Source: SH-MAG3 sp035461245 (GTDB taxonomy: Bacteria > Gemmatimonadota > Gemmatimonadetes > Longimicrobiales > RSA9). From it: a stretch of DNA of 64,000 nucleotides. Shown in pieces: positions 1 through 9,040 of the stretch; within the stretch, counting starts at the first letter, position 1; every line of letters starts with the position of its first letter. Under the pieces are notes generated by a model, which was given only the letters and a program-made list of their open reading frames with translations, was not told the DNA's origin and did no database searches. A program made the position numbers and the translations under genes. The stretch is from assembly GCA_035461245.1 (NCBI GenBank), contig DATHVP010000037.1:32835-96834 (forward strand), given 5' to 3'.

Positions 1-1
1 C

Positions 2-166
2 GACTTCAAGACGGTCTCCGCCAGAATTGGCGAAATCATCGAACTGGCGGAGGCCCGCGGCGACCGGGGCACGGTCAACCTGATGGACGGGCTGCTGGAT
101 CGGCTGGAGAAGGACGCGTGGATGCTGCGGGCGTGGAAGCGGGAGACCGCGGGCAGCTGGAGTTGA
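2..166 (+). CDS. Dps/ferritin-like protein, C-terminal end (partial)
   Basis: The window opens inside a gene whose last 54 codons are readable, ending with TGA at 164-166. The visible tail is helical and ends with an AWMLRAW-type segment like the last helix of Dps (DNA protection during starvation) proteins, which sequester iron and protect DNA from peroxide. The catalase starts only 15 bp downstream, so the two probably form an oxidative-stress operon. The ferroxidase residues lie outside the window, so the family call rests on the tail and on context. Confidence 0.6.
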   Translation, partial: DFKTVSARIGEIIELAEARGDRGTVNLMDGLLDRLEKDAWMLRAWKRETAGSWS

Positions 167-181
167 GCGAAAGGAGCTGAC

Positions 182-1867
182 ATGAAGAAGCAGGACGGCG
201 CGGACGACACCCGCGTCCTGACAACCCGGCAGGGGCATCCTGTGGGCAACAACCAGTCACAGCGCACGGTGGGACCGCGGGGCCCGGCGACGCTGGAGAA
301 CTATCATTTCCTGGAGAAGATTTCGCATTTCGACCGGGAGCGGATCCCGGAGCGGGTGGTTCACGCCCGGGGCTTCGTAGCCTACGGCGAGTTTGAGGCG
401 ACGGGCCGGATCGGCGAGGAGCCTGCGTCGAAGTACACGCGTGCGAAGCTGTTCCAGGCGGCCGGCACGAAGACGCCGCTGGCCGTTCGCTTCTCCACTG
501 TCATCGGCGGACGTGACTCGTCGGAGGTAGCCCGGGACCCGCGGGGCTTCGCCGTGAAGTTCTACACGGAGGACGGCAACTGGGACCTGGTGGGCAACAA
601 CCTGCCGGTCTTCTTCATCCGGGACGCCATCAAGTTCCCCGACGTCATCCACTCGCTGAAGCCGGACCCGGTGACGTTCCGTCAGGAGCCGAACCGCATC
701 TTCGACTTCATGAGCCAGACGCCGGAAAGCATGCACATGCTGACGCACCTGTTCAGTCCGCGCGGCATCCCGGCGACGTACCGTCACATGGAGGGCTTTG
801 GCGTCAACACGTACAGGATGGTGAACGCCGAGGGCGGCACGGTACTGGTGAAGTACCACTTCCATCCGCGCTGCGGCGTGGCGAGCCTTACCGCGGCGGA
901 AGCGGAGAAGGTGCAGGGCCGCGACCTGGGCTCGGCGTCGAAGGACCTGTACGAGGCCATCGAGCGGGGCGACTACCCGCAGTGGGACATGTTCGTCCAG
1001 ATCATGGCGGACGACGAGCACCCGGAACTGGACTGGGACCCGCTGGACGACACGAAGATCTGGCCGGAGGACCAGTTCCCGCTGCGGCACGTGGGCGTCA
1101 TGACGCTGAACCGCAACGTGGACGATTTCCACAATGAGAACGAACAGATCGCCATGGGCACCGGCGTGCTCGTGGACGGCCTGGATTTCTCCGACGACAA
1201 GATGCTGGTGGGTCGGACCTTCTCATACTCCGACACGCAGCGCTATCGCGTGGGCCCGAACTACCTGCAGCTGCCGGTGAACCAGCCCAGGAACGCGCAG
1301 GTCCACACCAACCAGCGCGGTGGGCAGATGTCATACGGCGTGGATCTGGCACCCGGCCAGAACCCGCACGTCAACTACGAGCCATCATTGCACAACGGGC
1401 TGCACGAGGCGGAGCGGAAGCCCAGCAACCCGCCAGAGGTCCGCGGCGTCCTGACGCAGAGCGTGCTCGACCGCCGCAACGACTATGTCCAGGCCCGCGC
1501 CCGCTACTGCACCATGATGGAGTGGGAACGGGACGACCTTGTCGGCAACATGGGTGAACTGCTCGGCGCGTGCGAGCGGGATGTGCAGGAGCGCATGCTG
1601 TGGCACCTGTTCCTCGTGCACGATGACTACGGTACCCGCGTGGGCCAGGCGCTGGGCATGACGGCAGAGGACGTGCGCCACCTGGAACCGCTACCCGGGC
1701 AGATCCTCACGGAGGAGGACCAGCGCCGGCTCGGGAACCTGGCCGCCAACGGAGATGACATTGACGCCGACGCGTGGGGCCGTTGGACCGGCTCCGTGGA
1801 GGACCGGCAGGCCAGCGCCGAGGAAGTCCTCGGCGGCATGATGGAAACACCGAACCCGGTGAAGTAA
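182..1867 (+). CDS. katA: Catalase (haem, mono-functional)
   Basis: Cytoplasmic haem enzyme that disproportionates hydrogen peroxide. The 561-residue protein has the distal active-site segment VVHARG with His61, the GNN/FFIRD segment near 138-148, and the proximal haem-ligand motif RTFSYSDTQRYR with Tyr349. Length and lack of a flavodoxin-like C-terminal domain fit a small-subunit catalase with a C-terminal extension of about 60 residues beyond the core. The start has AAAGGAG seven bases upstream and follows a Dps-like gene by 15 bp, supporting an oxidative-stress operon. All key residues are intact. Confidence 0.96.
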   Translation: MKKQDGADDTRVLTTRQGHPVGNNQSQRTVGPRGPATLENYHFLEKISHFDRERIPERVVHARGFVAYGEFEATGRIGEEPASKYTRAKLFQAAGTKTPLAVRFSTVIGGRDSSEVARDPRGFAVKFYTEDGNWDLVGNNLPVFFIRDAIKFPDVIHSLKPDPVTFRQEPNRIFDFMSQTPESMHMLTHLFSPRGIPATYRHMEGFGVNTYRMVNAEGGTVLVKYHFHPRCGVASLTAAEAEKVQGRDLGSASKDLYEAIERGDYPQWDMFVQIMADDEHPELDWDPLDDTKIWPEDQFPLRHVGVMTLNRNVDDFHNENEQIAMGTGVLVDGLDFSDDKMLVGRTFSYSDTQRYRVGPNYLQLPVNQPRNAQVHTNQRGGQMSYGVDLAPGQNPHVNYEPSLHNGLHEAERKPSNPPEVRGVLTQSVLDRRNDYVQARARYCTMMEWERDDLVGNMGELLGACERDVQERMLWHLFLVHDDYGTRVGQALGMTAEDVRHLEPLPGQILTEEDQRRLGNLAANGDDIDADAWGRWTGSVEDRQASAEEVLGGMMETPNPVK

Positions 1868-1907
1868 AGCGGCCCCCGGCCCCCGCCGGAGGTCGAGTCG
1901 GCAAAGT

Positions 1908-1941
1908 AATCGGTGACGGGTCACGGGGCTCGTCACCGATT
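1908..1941. terminator. Stem-loop after catalase
   Basis: Perfect 11-bp inverted repeat, AATCGGTGACG at 1908-1918 and its complement at 1931-1941, with a 12-nt loop. It lies 40 bp after the catalase stop and about 100 bp before the sigma gene. No T-run follows, so it could be a U-less terminator or an operator for the downstream gene. Confidence 0.45.
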
Positions 1942-2038
1942 CACATTATCGGGGTTGTCGCTGCTGCCTGCGGACCACACATTGGATCTGCGGCAGCTTA
2001 CCCGCCGCACCGGCTGAGACAGCCGCCAGGACCCCGAC

Positions 2039-2620
2039 ATGACGGGCCTCAGACCTGACACCGAAGTTGCGCAGCTGCTGGCCGCGCTGCGACAGGGCGA
2101 ATCCAGTGCGCTGGAGGAGCTGCTTCCCCACGTCTACGAGGAGCTGCGGGCACTGGCGCGGGCGCAGGTCCGGGGTCGCGGCGGTACACTGCAGGCGACG
2201 GCGCTGGTGCACGAGGCGTACATGAAGCTGGCCCGGGCGGGCGCGGTGGTGGCGGGCGACCGTTCGCACTTCCTGGCGATTGCCGCCCGTGCCATGCGTC
2301 AGGTGGTGGTGGACCGTGCCCGGGCCGCGCTGTCGCAGAAGCGGGGCGGCGGCTGGCAGGCCGTAACCCTGCAGCCGGACTCGGTGAGCCTGGAACTGAG
2401 GCCCGAAGACGCCATTGCGCTGGACCGGGCGCTGGAGGGACTGGAGCCGCGGCAGCGACTCATCGTGGAGTGCCGGTACTTCGCCGGCCTGGACGACGCC
2501 GAGATCGCCACCGTGCTGGGCGTTACGGACCGGACGGTGCGCCGGGAGTGGGTGAAGGCCCGGGCCTGGCTCTACGCCGAGCTGTACGGCTCCGCGGATG
2601 CGGACGAGGTGCAGGCGTGA
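2039..2620 (+). CDS. ECF sigma factor, kinase-associated (ECF43/TIGR02999 type)
   Basis: RNA polymerase sigma-70 factor of the extracytoplasmic-function type, 193 residues. Sigma-2 is seen around residues 20-100 (EELRALARAQ, then LQATALVHEAYMKLARAG) and sigma-4 around 130-185, with the helix-turn-helix segment DAEIATVLGVTDRTVRREW. In the group recognised here the usual acidic residue of region 2.2 is replaced by threonine; Thr54 sits at that place. Its stop overlaps the start of a Ser/Thr kinase gene, which fits sigma factors known to be activated by threonine phosphorylation rather than by anti-sigma release. Target genes cannot be told from the sequence. Confidence 0.92.
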   Translation: MTGLRPDTEVAQLLAALRQGESSALEELLPHVYEELRALARAQVRGRGGTLQATALVHEAYMKLARAGAVVAGDRSHFLAIAARAMRQVVVDRARAALSQKRGGGWQAVTLQPDSVSLELRPEDAIALDRALEGLEPRQRLIVECRYFAGLDDAEIATVLGVTDRTVRREWVKARAWLYAELYGSADADEVQA

Positions 2621-5202
2621 GCGCGGAGCGCACCCGCGTGGAGGCCGTGTTCGAGGCCGCGCTGCAGCTGCCGGCGGGCGGGCGCGACGAGTTCATTGAG
2701 CGGGCATGCTCCGGCAACGCCGCCATGGCCCGGTCGGTCCGGTCACTGCTGGCAGCTCACGCCCTGACCGGCGGCCTGCTGGACGCCACGACGCCGGCCC
2801 CGCAGGCGGAGCCGCTGCCCGATCGATTCGGCCCGTACCGCGTGCTGGGCGTGCTCGGGCGTGGCGGCATGGGCGTGGTGTACGATGCGGAACGCGACGA
2901 TGGCCAGTTCCGGCGTCGCGTGGCCATCAAGATCCTGCGTGCCGGCAGCGACCCTGAACTGAAGCAGCGGGTGCTGACCGAGCGCCAGATCCTGGCGGCG
3001 CTGGACCACCCGGGCATTGCGCGGCTGCTGGACGGCGGCGTGACGGCCGACGGGCGGCCGTTCCTGGTGATGGAGCACGTGGAAGGGCTGCCCATCGACG
3101 TGTACAGCGAGCGCATGCGTCTCGACGTGCGCCAGCGGCTGGTCCTGTTCTGCGAGGTTGCGCGCGTGGTGGACTACGCGCACCGCAACCTGGTGGTGCA
3201 CCGCGACCTGAAGCCGTCCAACATCATGGTCACGCCCGACGGCCGGGTGAAGCTGCTGGACTTCGGCGTGGCCAAGCTGCTCCACGGGTGGGCCGCGGCC
3301 TCGGGCTCGCCGGTGACCCGGGACCGCAGTGCCCTCACCCCCGAGTACGCGAGCCCCGAGCAGCTCCGGGGCGACGTGCTGACCACCACCACGGATGTCT
3401 ATTCCCTGGGCGTGGTGCTGTATGAGTTACTCGCCGGCCAGCGTCCGTTCCAGGGGTACGAGGGTGCCGCGGCGCGGCATGCGGAAGCGATCTGCACCGC
3501 CGAGCCACCGCGCGCCAGCGGCCAGGCGCCTGCGCCGCGCGCGCGCGTCCTGCGCGGCGACCTGGACGCCATCCTCGACATGGCGCTGCGGCCGGAGCCG
3601 GGCATGCGCTACGGCTCTGCCGAGCTCCTCGCGCAGGACATCGAACGTTACCTGGCGCTGCGCCGGGTGCGGGCCCGGCAGGGCAGTCGCGCGTACGCAT
3701 TTGGCAAGCTGATCCGCCGTCACGCGAGGACGGCGCTTGTCGTCGCCACCGTCGCCCTGTCCCTGGCGGGCGGCACGGGCGTCGCGCTGTGGCAGGCGCG
3801 GCTGGCCCGGGCGGCCCAGGCGGAAGCGGAACGAGCCGGCGCGGAGTCCGCCCGGATCACGGACTTCCTGGTGGAACTGTTCGAGGCCGGCGTGCCTGAG
3901 GCCTCACTGTCGGGGGCGGTCACCGCCCGCGACCTGGTTGACCGGGGGCTGCGGCGCATCGACCTGCTTCATGACCAGCCGGCACTGCAGGCGCCATTGC
4001 TTGCGGCGCTGGGCCGTGTCCTGGCCAGCCTGGCCGAGTATGCCGACGCGGAGCACCTGACGCAGCGAGCGCTGACACTGTACGAAGCCCGCCACGATGA
4101 GGCCGGTGTCGGCAGGACGCTGGCCCAGCTCGGCACCGTGCGCCGGCTCCGGGGCGACTACGCCGACGCCCGGACGGTGCTGCTGCGGGCGCTGCCCATC
4201 CAGCAGGTTGCGCTGGGTGCCGATCATCCGGAAGTCGCCTCGACCCTTGGCCAGCTTGCCAGCGTCGCCATTTACCTGGGCGAGTTCGATGACGCGGGCG
4301 TTCATGCTGCGGAGGGCCTGGCCATCCACCAGGCGGCACTGGGCGACAGTCATCGCCTGACCTTGAACTCCATGCGGCTGCTGGGTCAGGTCCAGCGGCT
4401 GCGCGGCCAGCATGAGGAGGCCGAAGCGACGCTCCGCAACGTCGTTGCCCGGCGGCCGGCAGCCATCGGATCCACCAGTCCGGAACTGCACGAGGACCGA
4501 CTGCAGCTCGCGCAGCTGCTGGCCCTGCGCGGTGCGAGCGACGAGGCCGCGGATATCTTCCGCGACGTCATCGCCCGCACGGGCCCGGCGACCGAAGACT
4601 TTGCGGTACGAACTGCGGCGCGCAACGGCCTGGCAACACTGCTCGTACGCAGCGGGGACCTGGCCGCCGCCGAGCAGTTGCTGCGACTGGTGCACAACGA
4701 GCGGCAGGCGCTGTATGGCCCGGAACATCCCGCCCTGGCACGCAGTGCCACAGCGCTGGGGAATGTGCTGCTTCGCGGCGGCCGGCTGGCCGAGGCCGAA
4801 ACGGCCTTCAGGGAGGGGGCGCGAGTCTACCGAGCGAGTGTGGGGGAGAGACACCTGGGCTACGCCAATGCGATGGCGCAGCTCGCAGCCATCGAGGCGC
4901 AGCGCGGACGGCACGCCACTGCCGATTCCATCCTCGCCCATGCCATTGCCCTGCGTGTTGCAGGCGAGGGCAGCACGGCCCATGGCCTGGCGGACCTGCT
5001 GCGCCGGCGCGCGGAAGTCGCCGTCGCTGCCGGGCGGTTTGACTTCGCGGAATCGCTGCTGGCCGAAGCACTGGCGAACGCCGCCGGGCGGAGCTATTCG
5101 CCTGGTGTGACGCAGGAGATCCACGACACGTACGCGGCCCTCTATCGGGCCTGGGGCCGCCCCGGCGACGCGGACCGGCACGCGGCACTGGGACGGCACT
5201 AG
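2617..5202 (+). CDS. Transmembrane Ser/Thr protein kinase with TPR sensor domain
   Basis: The start chosen is GTG 2617, overlapping the sigma stop as GTGA, with GAGG upstream; an in-frame ATG at 2470 lies within the sigma gene and gives a non-homologous N-terminus. The 861-residue protein has a Hanks-type kinase domain at about 70-340: glycine loop GRGGMG, Lys105, HRD at 195-197, DFG at 215-217, then a single transmembrane helix near 373-393 and a long tail of tetratricopeptide repeats outside the membrane. Known partners of this arrangement phosphorylate the adjacent sigma factor. The TPR region probably binds a protein or peptide signal. Confidence 0.93.
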   Translation: MSAERTRVEAVFEAALQLPAGGRDEFIERACSGNAAMARSVRSLLAAHALTGGLLDATTPAPQAEPLPDRFGPYRVLGVLGRGGMGVVYDAERDDGQFRRRVAIKILRAGSDPELKQRVLTERQILAALDHPGIARLLDGGVTADGRPFLVMEHVEGLPIDVYSERMRLDVRQRLVLFCEVARVVDYAHRNLVVHRDLKPSNIMVTPDGRVKLLDFGVAKLLHGWAAASGSPVTRDRSALTPEYASPEQLRGDVLTTTTDVYSLGVVLYELLAGQRPFQGYEGAAARHAEAICTAEPPRASGQAPAPRARVLRGDLDAILDMALRPEPGMRYGSAELLAQDIERYLALRRVRARQGSRAYAFGKLIRRHARTALVVATVALSLAGGTGVALWQARLARAAQAEAERAGAESARITDFLVELFEAGVPEASLSGAVTARDLVDRGLRRIDLLHDQPALQAPLLAALGRVLASLAEYADAEHLTQRALTLYEARHDEAGVGRTLAQLGTVRRLRGDYADARTVLLRALPIQQVALGADHPEVASTLGQLASVAIYLGEFDDAGVHAAEGLAIHQAALGDSHRLTLNSMRLLGQVQRLRGQHEEAEATLRNVVARRPAAIGSTSPELHEDRLQLAQLLALRGASDEAADIFRDVIARTGPATEDFAVRTAARNGLATLLVRSGDLAAAEQLLRLVHNERQALYGPEHPALARSATALGNVLLRGGRLAEAETAFREGARVYRASVGERHLGYANAMAQLAAIEAQRGRHATADSILAHAIALRVAGEGSTAHGLADLLRRRAEVAVAAGRFDFAESLLAEALANAAGRSYSPGVTQEIHDTYAALYRAWGRPGDADRHAALGRH

Positions 5203-5417
5203 TCTGCCGCGCAAGAAAACCCTTGTATCCGGGCCGCCTCCTGCACACTTTTCCTGCGTCGTATCACGACTGAGGGGCGCAGCCCTTCCCGAACCACAAC
5301 ATGGAGATCTCGATGGCGAGGTTCCGATCGGCGGCAGGCGGATTCGCACTGCCGGGGTGGCGGGGACAGGTGCACCCTGATGCGACACCAACGTACACAC
5401 CTTTCAGGAGAAATCGC

Positions 5418-5936
5418 ATGCGTCAATGGATGTCTGCCATCGCCGTCGCGGCCGTGTTTGCAGGCCTGACTGCCGTAAACGCAGCCGCCCAGGTCCGTCC
5501 CGGGCTGAGCGAACTGAACCTCAGCGCCGACATCTCGGCGATGTCGCCGGAAGAAGGCGACTCGGAAACGACCATGAACGTGCAGCTGCGTTATGGCTAT
5601 TTCCTGACGCCGGCCATCCAGCTCGGCGCCCAGCTCAGCGCCATCAAGTTCGAGGACGTGGACACGTTCGGCGACGTCGGCGTGTTCGGTGCGTACCACT
5701 TTGGTGCCCCGGGTGCCATGGCGGTGCCGTATGCCGGCGCACACGTCGGCACGGGCTTCGGCTTTGACGACAGCAACCCGTTCTCGTTCGGCGCAATGGC
5801 CGGCCTGAAGTACTTCCTCGGGCAGGCGGGCGCCATCACGCCCGAGCTGTACGTCACGCGTTCCAGCGCCGATGACTTCAACTGGACCACGTTCGGCCTC
5901 CGCGTCGGCGTCTCGGTCTTCTTCGGCGGCAACTAG
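5418..5936 (+). CDS. Small outer-membrane beta-barrel protein
   Basis: 172-residue protein starting at ATG 5418, eight bases after AGGAG; the longer reading from 5301 has no Shine-Dalgarno and would bury the signal peptide. Residues 1-24 form a signal peptide ending NAAAQ. The rest alternates aromatic and small residues as in eight-stranded porin-like barrels (LRYGYFLTP, GVFGAYHFG, LRVGVSVFFGGN at the end) and finishes near an aromatic C-terminus typical of barrel assembly signals. No catalytic motif. The function is not known; the gene is monocistronic and ends at a strong hairpin. Confidence 0.8.
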   Translation: MRQWMSAIAVAAVFAGLTAVNAAAQVRPGLSELNLSADISAMSPEEGDSETTMNVQLRYGYFLTPAIQLGAQLSAIKFEDVDTFGDVGVFGAYHFGAPGAMAVPYAGAHVGTGFGFDDSNPFSFGAMAGLKYFLGQAGAITPELYVTRSSADDFNWTTFGLRVGVSVFFGGN

Positions 5937-5988
5937 TCTCATCAGCGTCCGCCGGCCGTGCGCGGCTGGCTGAGGGCACGAGACGGAC

Positions 5989-6020
5989 GGGGCGCCCGGT
6001 GATGTATCGCCGGGCGCCCC
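5989..6020. terminator. Rho-independent-type terminator
   Basis: Perfect 11-bp GC stem GGGGCGCCCGG (5989-5999) with its complement at 6010-6020 and a 10-nt loop, followed by TTGT. It lies 52 bp after the barrel gene and before the SBP56 operon. Confidence 0.8.
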
Positions 6021-6141
6021 TTGTCGTGGGCCGTGCTCCGTACGGACCCGTCCCCGCCCCCTGATGTCCGCCGGCCCCGCGTTTTCCCGTGTCATCCATT
6101 GAAGCCGTACTCACTGGATCAACAGCACGGGAGAGACTCAC

Positions 6142-7545
6142 ATGCAATGGAAACCCGATCCCACCTTCTATGCGACGCCGACGCACGCCATGGAAGCACC
6201 GGAGGAGAAGCTGGCCTACGTCGCACTGCTGAACCCCGCCGGCCAGCGGCCGGACGCCATCGGCGTGGTGGACGTGGACCCGGTGTCCCCGACCTACGGC
6301 CGGCTGGTGGGCCAGGCGGACATGCCATCGCCCGGCGACGAGTTGCACCACTTCGGCTGGAACGCGTGCAGCTCCCACCTGTGCGCATGGGCCGCCAGCC
6401 CGCACATGGAGCGGCGCTACCTCGTAGTGCCGGGCATTCACAGCTCGCGCATCGCGATCTTTGACACGAAGCCGGACCCGCGCCAGCCGGAGCTGGTGAA
6501 GGTCATCGAGGCGGAGACCATCGCGGAACGCACTGGCTACACGACGCCGCACACCACGCACTGCGGTCCTGACGGCATCTACGTCAATGCCCTCGGCGGC
6601 GTGGATGGCAATGGCCCGGGCGGCATCTTCATGATCGACCACGAGACGTTCGAGGTGAAGGGCCCGTGGGAGGCAGACCGCGGCGAGCAGTACCTGTCGT
6701 ACGACTTCTGGTGGCACCTGGGCCAGGACACGATGATCACCAGCGAGTGGGGCACGCCCAATATGGTGAAGGACGGGCTGAACCCTGAGCTGCTGCTGGC
6801 GGGCAAGTATGGCAATGCCCTGCACGTGTGGGACCTGAAGACGCGGAAGCACGTGAAGAAGCTGGAGCTGGGCGCGGAACAGCAGATGGTGCTGGAACTG
6901 CGGCCTGCCCATGATCCGCGCCGGACATACGGCTTTGCCGGCGTCGTCATATCGCTGGAGGACCTGTCCGCGAACATCTTCCTGTGGTACCTGCACGGCA
7001 CGAACGGGGACGCGGAATGGCGGACAAAGAAGGTCATCACGATCCCGGCGGAGCCGGCGTCGCCGGATGACCTGCCGCCCATGCTGAAGGGATTCGGCGC
7101 AGTGCCGCCGCTGGTCACGGACCTGAACCTCAGCCTGGACGACCGGTTCCTCTACGTCTCGTGCTGGGGCACGGGCGAGATGCGCCAGTACGACGTCTCC
7201 AACCCGTTCGAGCCCGAACTGGTGGGCAGCGTCCGCATCGGCGGCATCGTGAACCGGACGCCGCACCCGTCGCAGCCGGACGTGCCGCTGAACGGCGGGC
7301 CGCAGATGGTGGAGATCAGCCGGGACGGCCGGCGGGTATACTTCACCAACTCACTCTACTCGCCGTGGGACGAGCAGTTCTATCCCGACGGCGTGGAGAG
7401 CTGGATGGCAAAGCTGGACGTTGGCGAGAACGGCGGCATCCAGTTCGACGAGAAGTTCCTGGTGAAGACTGAGGCCGGCATGCGTGCGCACCAGGTGCGC
7501 CTGCAGGGCGGTGACGCGTCCTCCGACTCGTTCTGCTACTCATGA
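6142..7545 (+). CDS. Selenium-binding protein (SBP56 family, methanethiol-oxidase-like)
   Basis: 467-residue member of the SBP56/SELENBP1 family, beta-propeller proteins whose studied members oxidise methanethiol to hydrogen peroxide, sulfide and formaldehyde using copper. The family N-terminus is clear: DVDPVSPTYG, then DELHHFGWNACSS with His69-His70 and Cys76, the conserved thiol position. HTTHCGPDG near 145 and the C-terminal AHQVRLQGGDASSDSFCYS-like end are also family hallmarks. Length matches the family. No signal peptide is visible, so it is likely cytosolic unless exported in another way. It is the first gene of a four-gene unit; its stop overlaps the next start (ATGA). Confidence 0.93.
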   Translation: MQWKPDPTFYATPTHAMEAPEEKLAYVALLNPAGQRPDAIGVVDVDPVSPTYGRLVGQADMPSPGDELHHFGWNACSSHLCAWAASPHMERRYLVVPGIHSSRIAIFDTKPDPRQPELVKVIEAETIAERTGYTTPHTTHCGPDGIYVNALGGVDGNGPGGIFMIDHETFEVKGPWEADRGEQYLSYDFWWHLGQDTMITSEWGTPNMVKDGLNPELLLAGKYGNALHVWDLKTRKHVKKLELGAEQQMVLELRPAHDPRRTYGFAGVVISLEDLSANIFLWYLHGTNGDAEWRTKKVITIPAEPASPDDLPPMLKGFGAVPPLVTDLNLSLDDRFLYVSCWGTGEMRQYDVSNPFEPELVGSVRIGGIVNRTPHPSQPDVPLNGGPQMVEISRDGRRVYFTNSLYSPWDEQFYPDGVESWMAKLDVGENGGIQFDEKFLVKTEAGMRAHQVRLQGGDASSDSFCYS

Positions 7546-8243
7546 GCGGGCTCGAGGGAGGTTCAGTGGCCGCACTGCTCGGCCTGGGTGCGCTGCACGG
7601 CATCAACCCGGCCATGGGCTGGCTGTTTGCTGCCGCACTGGGCCTGCAGGAGCGCAGCACGATGGCAGTCTGGCGCGCGCTTCCGCCCCTGGCCCTCGGT
7701 CATGCGCTGTCCGTCGCGGCATTTGCCGCGGCGGCAGCCGCCGCCGGGACGCTGCTGACCGGGCCAGGCGTGCGCGTGGCGATGGCCGCGCTGTTGATCG
7801 TCGCGGGCATGCACCGTCTGTGGCGAGGGCACGTGCATTTCCGTTACGGTGGGATGCGCATGACCGGCCGGCAGCTTGTCATCTGGTCGTTCCTGATGGC
7901 GACAGCGCACGGCGCCGGCCTCATGGTCATACCCTTCCTCTCGCTCCCCACCGGGGGCAGCGCAGCGGCAGCTGCAGCTCATGGTGCACACGGGCACCAC
8001 GTGGCGGCCGCCGGGCCGGCGGCGGGCGACCTGCTGCTCGCCGGGCAGGCGGCGGGCCTCGTCGCGTCGCTGCTGCACACCGCCAGCTACCTCGCCACCG
8101 CCGGCCTGCTCGCCGTGGTCGTCTATCGCCAGGCCGCGTTTCGCGTGCTGCGGACCGCCTGGATCAACCTGGACGTGATCTGGGCGGCGGCCCTCATCGT
8201 CACGGGCATACTCGTAGCAATGCCGCTGCTGGCAGGTGCGTGA
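7542..8243 (+). CDS. Polytopic membrane protein with His-rich loop
   Basis: 233 residues, about six hydrophobic helices, starting at an ATGA overlap with the SBP56 gene. The first helix carries HGINPAMGW, and the segments TAHGAG and LLHTASY place histidines within or next to membrane helices, as in metal or small-solute transporters with HX(4-5)D/N motifs. A loop near residue 145-155 is rich in histidine (HGAHGHH). I recognise no named family. Coupling to a copper-using SBP56 protein makes metal handling a reasonable but unproved guess; export of a sulfur compound is another. Confidence 0.7.
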   Translation: MSGLEGGSVAALLGLGALHGINPAMGWLFAAALGLQERSTMAVWRALPPLALGHALSVAAFAAAAAAAGTLLTGPGVRVAMAALLIVAGMHRLWRGHVHFRYGGMRMTGRQLVIWSFLMATAHGAGLMVIPFLSLPTGGSAAAAAAHGAHGHHVAAAGPAAGDLLLAGQAAGLVASLLHTASYLATAGLLAVVVYRQAAFRVLRTAWINLDVIWAAALIVTGILVAMPLLAGA

Positions 8244-9040
8244 TGCAGCCCCGGAAGTATGCACTGCGCATGGAACGACGTCACCGCCACGGGACCGGCG
8301 GCGGTGAGCACTTCACCGGCTACGGCGCCATGGCACTGGCCTTCCAGAGCGGCGACGTCGTGGCGCTCCACCGGCTGACGGCATCGTCGGCGGGCCCCCC
8401 GTTCGTCGAACTGTGGCACCGCACGCCGGACGGGCACTGGACGTTCCATTCCAGCGTGGACCGCCGGCGCAGCGTTGCGCGCTACTTCGCGAACACGGCT
8501 GCAGACGTGCGCTGCGATGACATCGAGATGCGATGGACGGACGGCAGCGCTCTGGCCGTCACGGCCCGGCGCGCCCGCATCAGGCTGGCGCTGAGGCTGG
8601 CTGGTTCGCCCGCCGCCAATGCGGCCTCCGTGCTGGCAGGGCTGGTCCCGGAGAGCGTGTGGTCGCTGCCGACGGCGGCGCGGGCGACCAGGGCGCTGGT
8701 TGGCGCCATCATGGGGGTAGGCCCACTGCCTTTCAGCGGCACGACCGACGCCGGCCATACCTTCCACGTCCGCCCACTCCGGTTGTGGCGGGTAGCCGGA
8801 GCCGTGTGCGTCCTGGCCGGGCGGGATCCGGGGCCACTGGCGGCATTGCATGACGTCAGCGTTCCCGCGGGCATGACGCTGTCGACAGCGCCGATATTCA
8901 TGGCGGCAAGCGTCCAGTTCCGGCAGGGGGCAGAGAGAGGCACACCCGCTCCATCCCGGGACGCCCTGCTGGCCTCCCTCATCCAGTATGGTCGAATCAT
9001 CGGCCGTCCGGGCACCGACACCGGCTCGCAGCGCCCATGA
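8243..9040 (+). CDS. Conserved protein of unknown function in SBP56 operon
   Basis: Starts at ATG 8243 in a TGATG overlap with the upstream stop; an open frame reaching back to 7484 overlaps two genes and is not used. 265 residues, no signal peptide. The N-terminus MERRHRHGTGGGEHFTGYG, then a WHRTPDGHW segment near 60, ELWH and a central VPESVWSLP, resemble a family of soluble proteins of unknown function that I also recall from actinobacteria. Many beta strands are likely. No catalytic motif recognised. The stop overlaps the next start (ATGA). Confidence 0.65.
   Translation: MQPRKYALRMERRHRHGTGGGEHFTGYGAMALAFQSGDVVALHRLTASSAGPPFVELWHRTPDGHWTFHSSVDRRRSVARYFANTAADVRCDDIEMRWTDGSALAVTARRARIRLALRLAGSPAANAASVLAGLVPESVWSLPTAARATRALVGAIMGVGPLPFSGTTDAGHTFHVRPLRLWRVAGAVCVLAGRDPGPLAALHDVSVPAGMTLSTAPIFMAASVQFRQGAERGTPAPSRDALLASLIQYGRIIGRPGTDTGSQRP

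Noticed and set aside
2470..2616. In-frame extension of the kinase to ATG 2470
   Set aside because: It lies inside the sigma gene and gives arginine-rich non-homologous sequence; GTG 2617 has a stop-start overlap and Shine-Dalgarno.
3904..5400. 498-codon open frame on the minus strand
   Set aside because: Antisense shadow of the kinase TPR region; arginine- and glutamine-heavy composition, no ribosome binding site, and the plus-strand protein has clear domains.
5878..7266. 462-codon open frame on the minus strand
   Set aside because: Antisense to the SBP56 gene, which has strong family motifs; GC-rich DNA creates long frames by chance.
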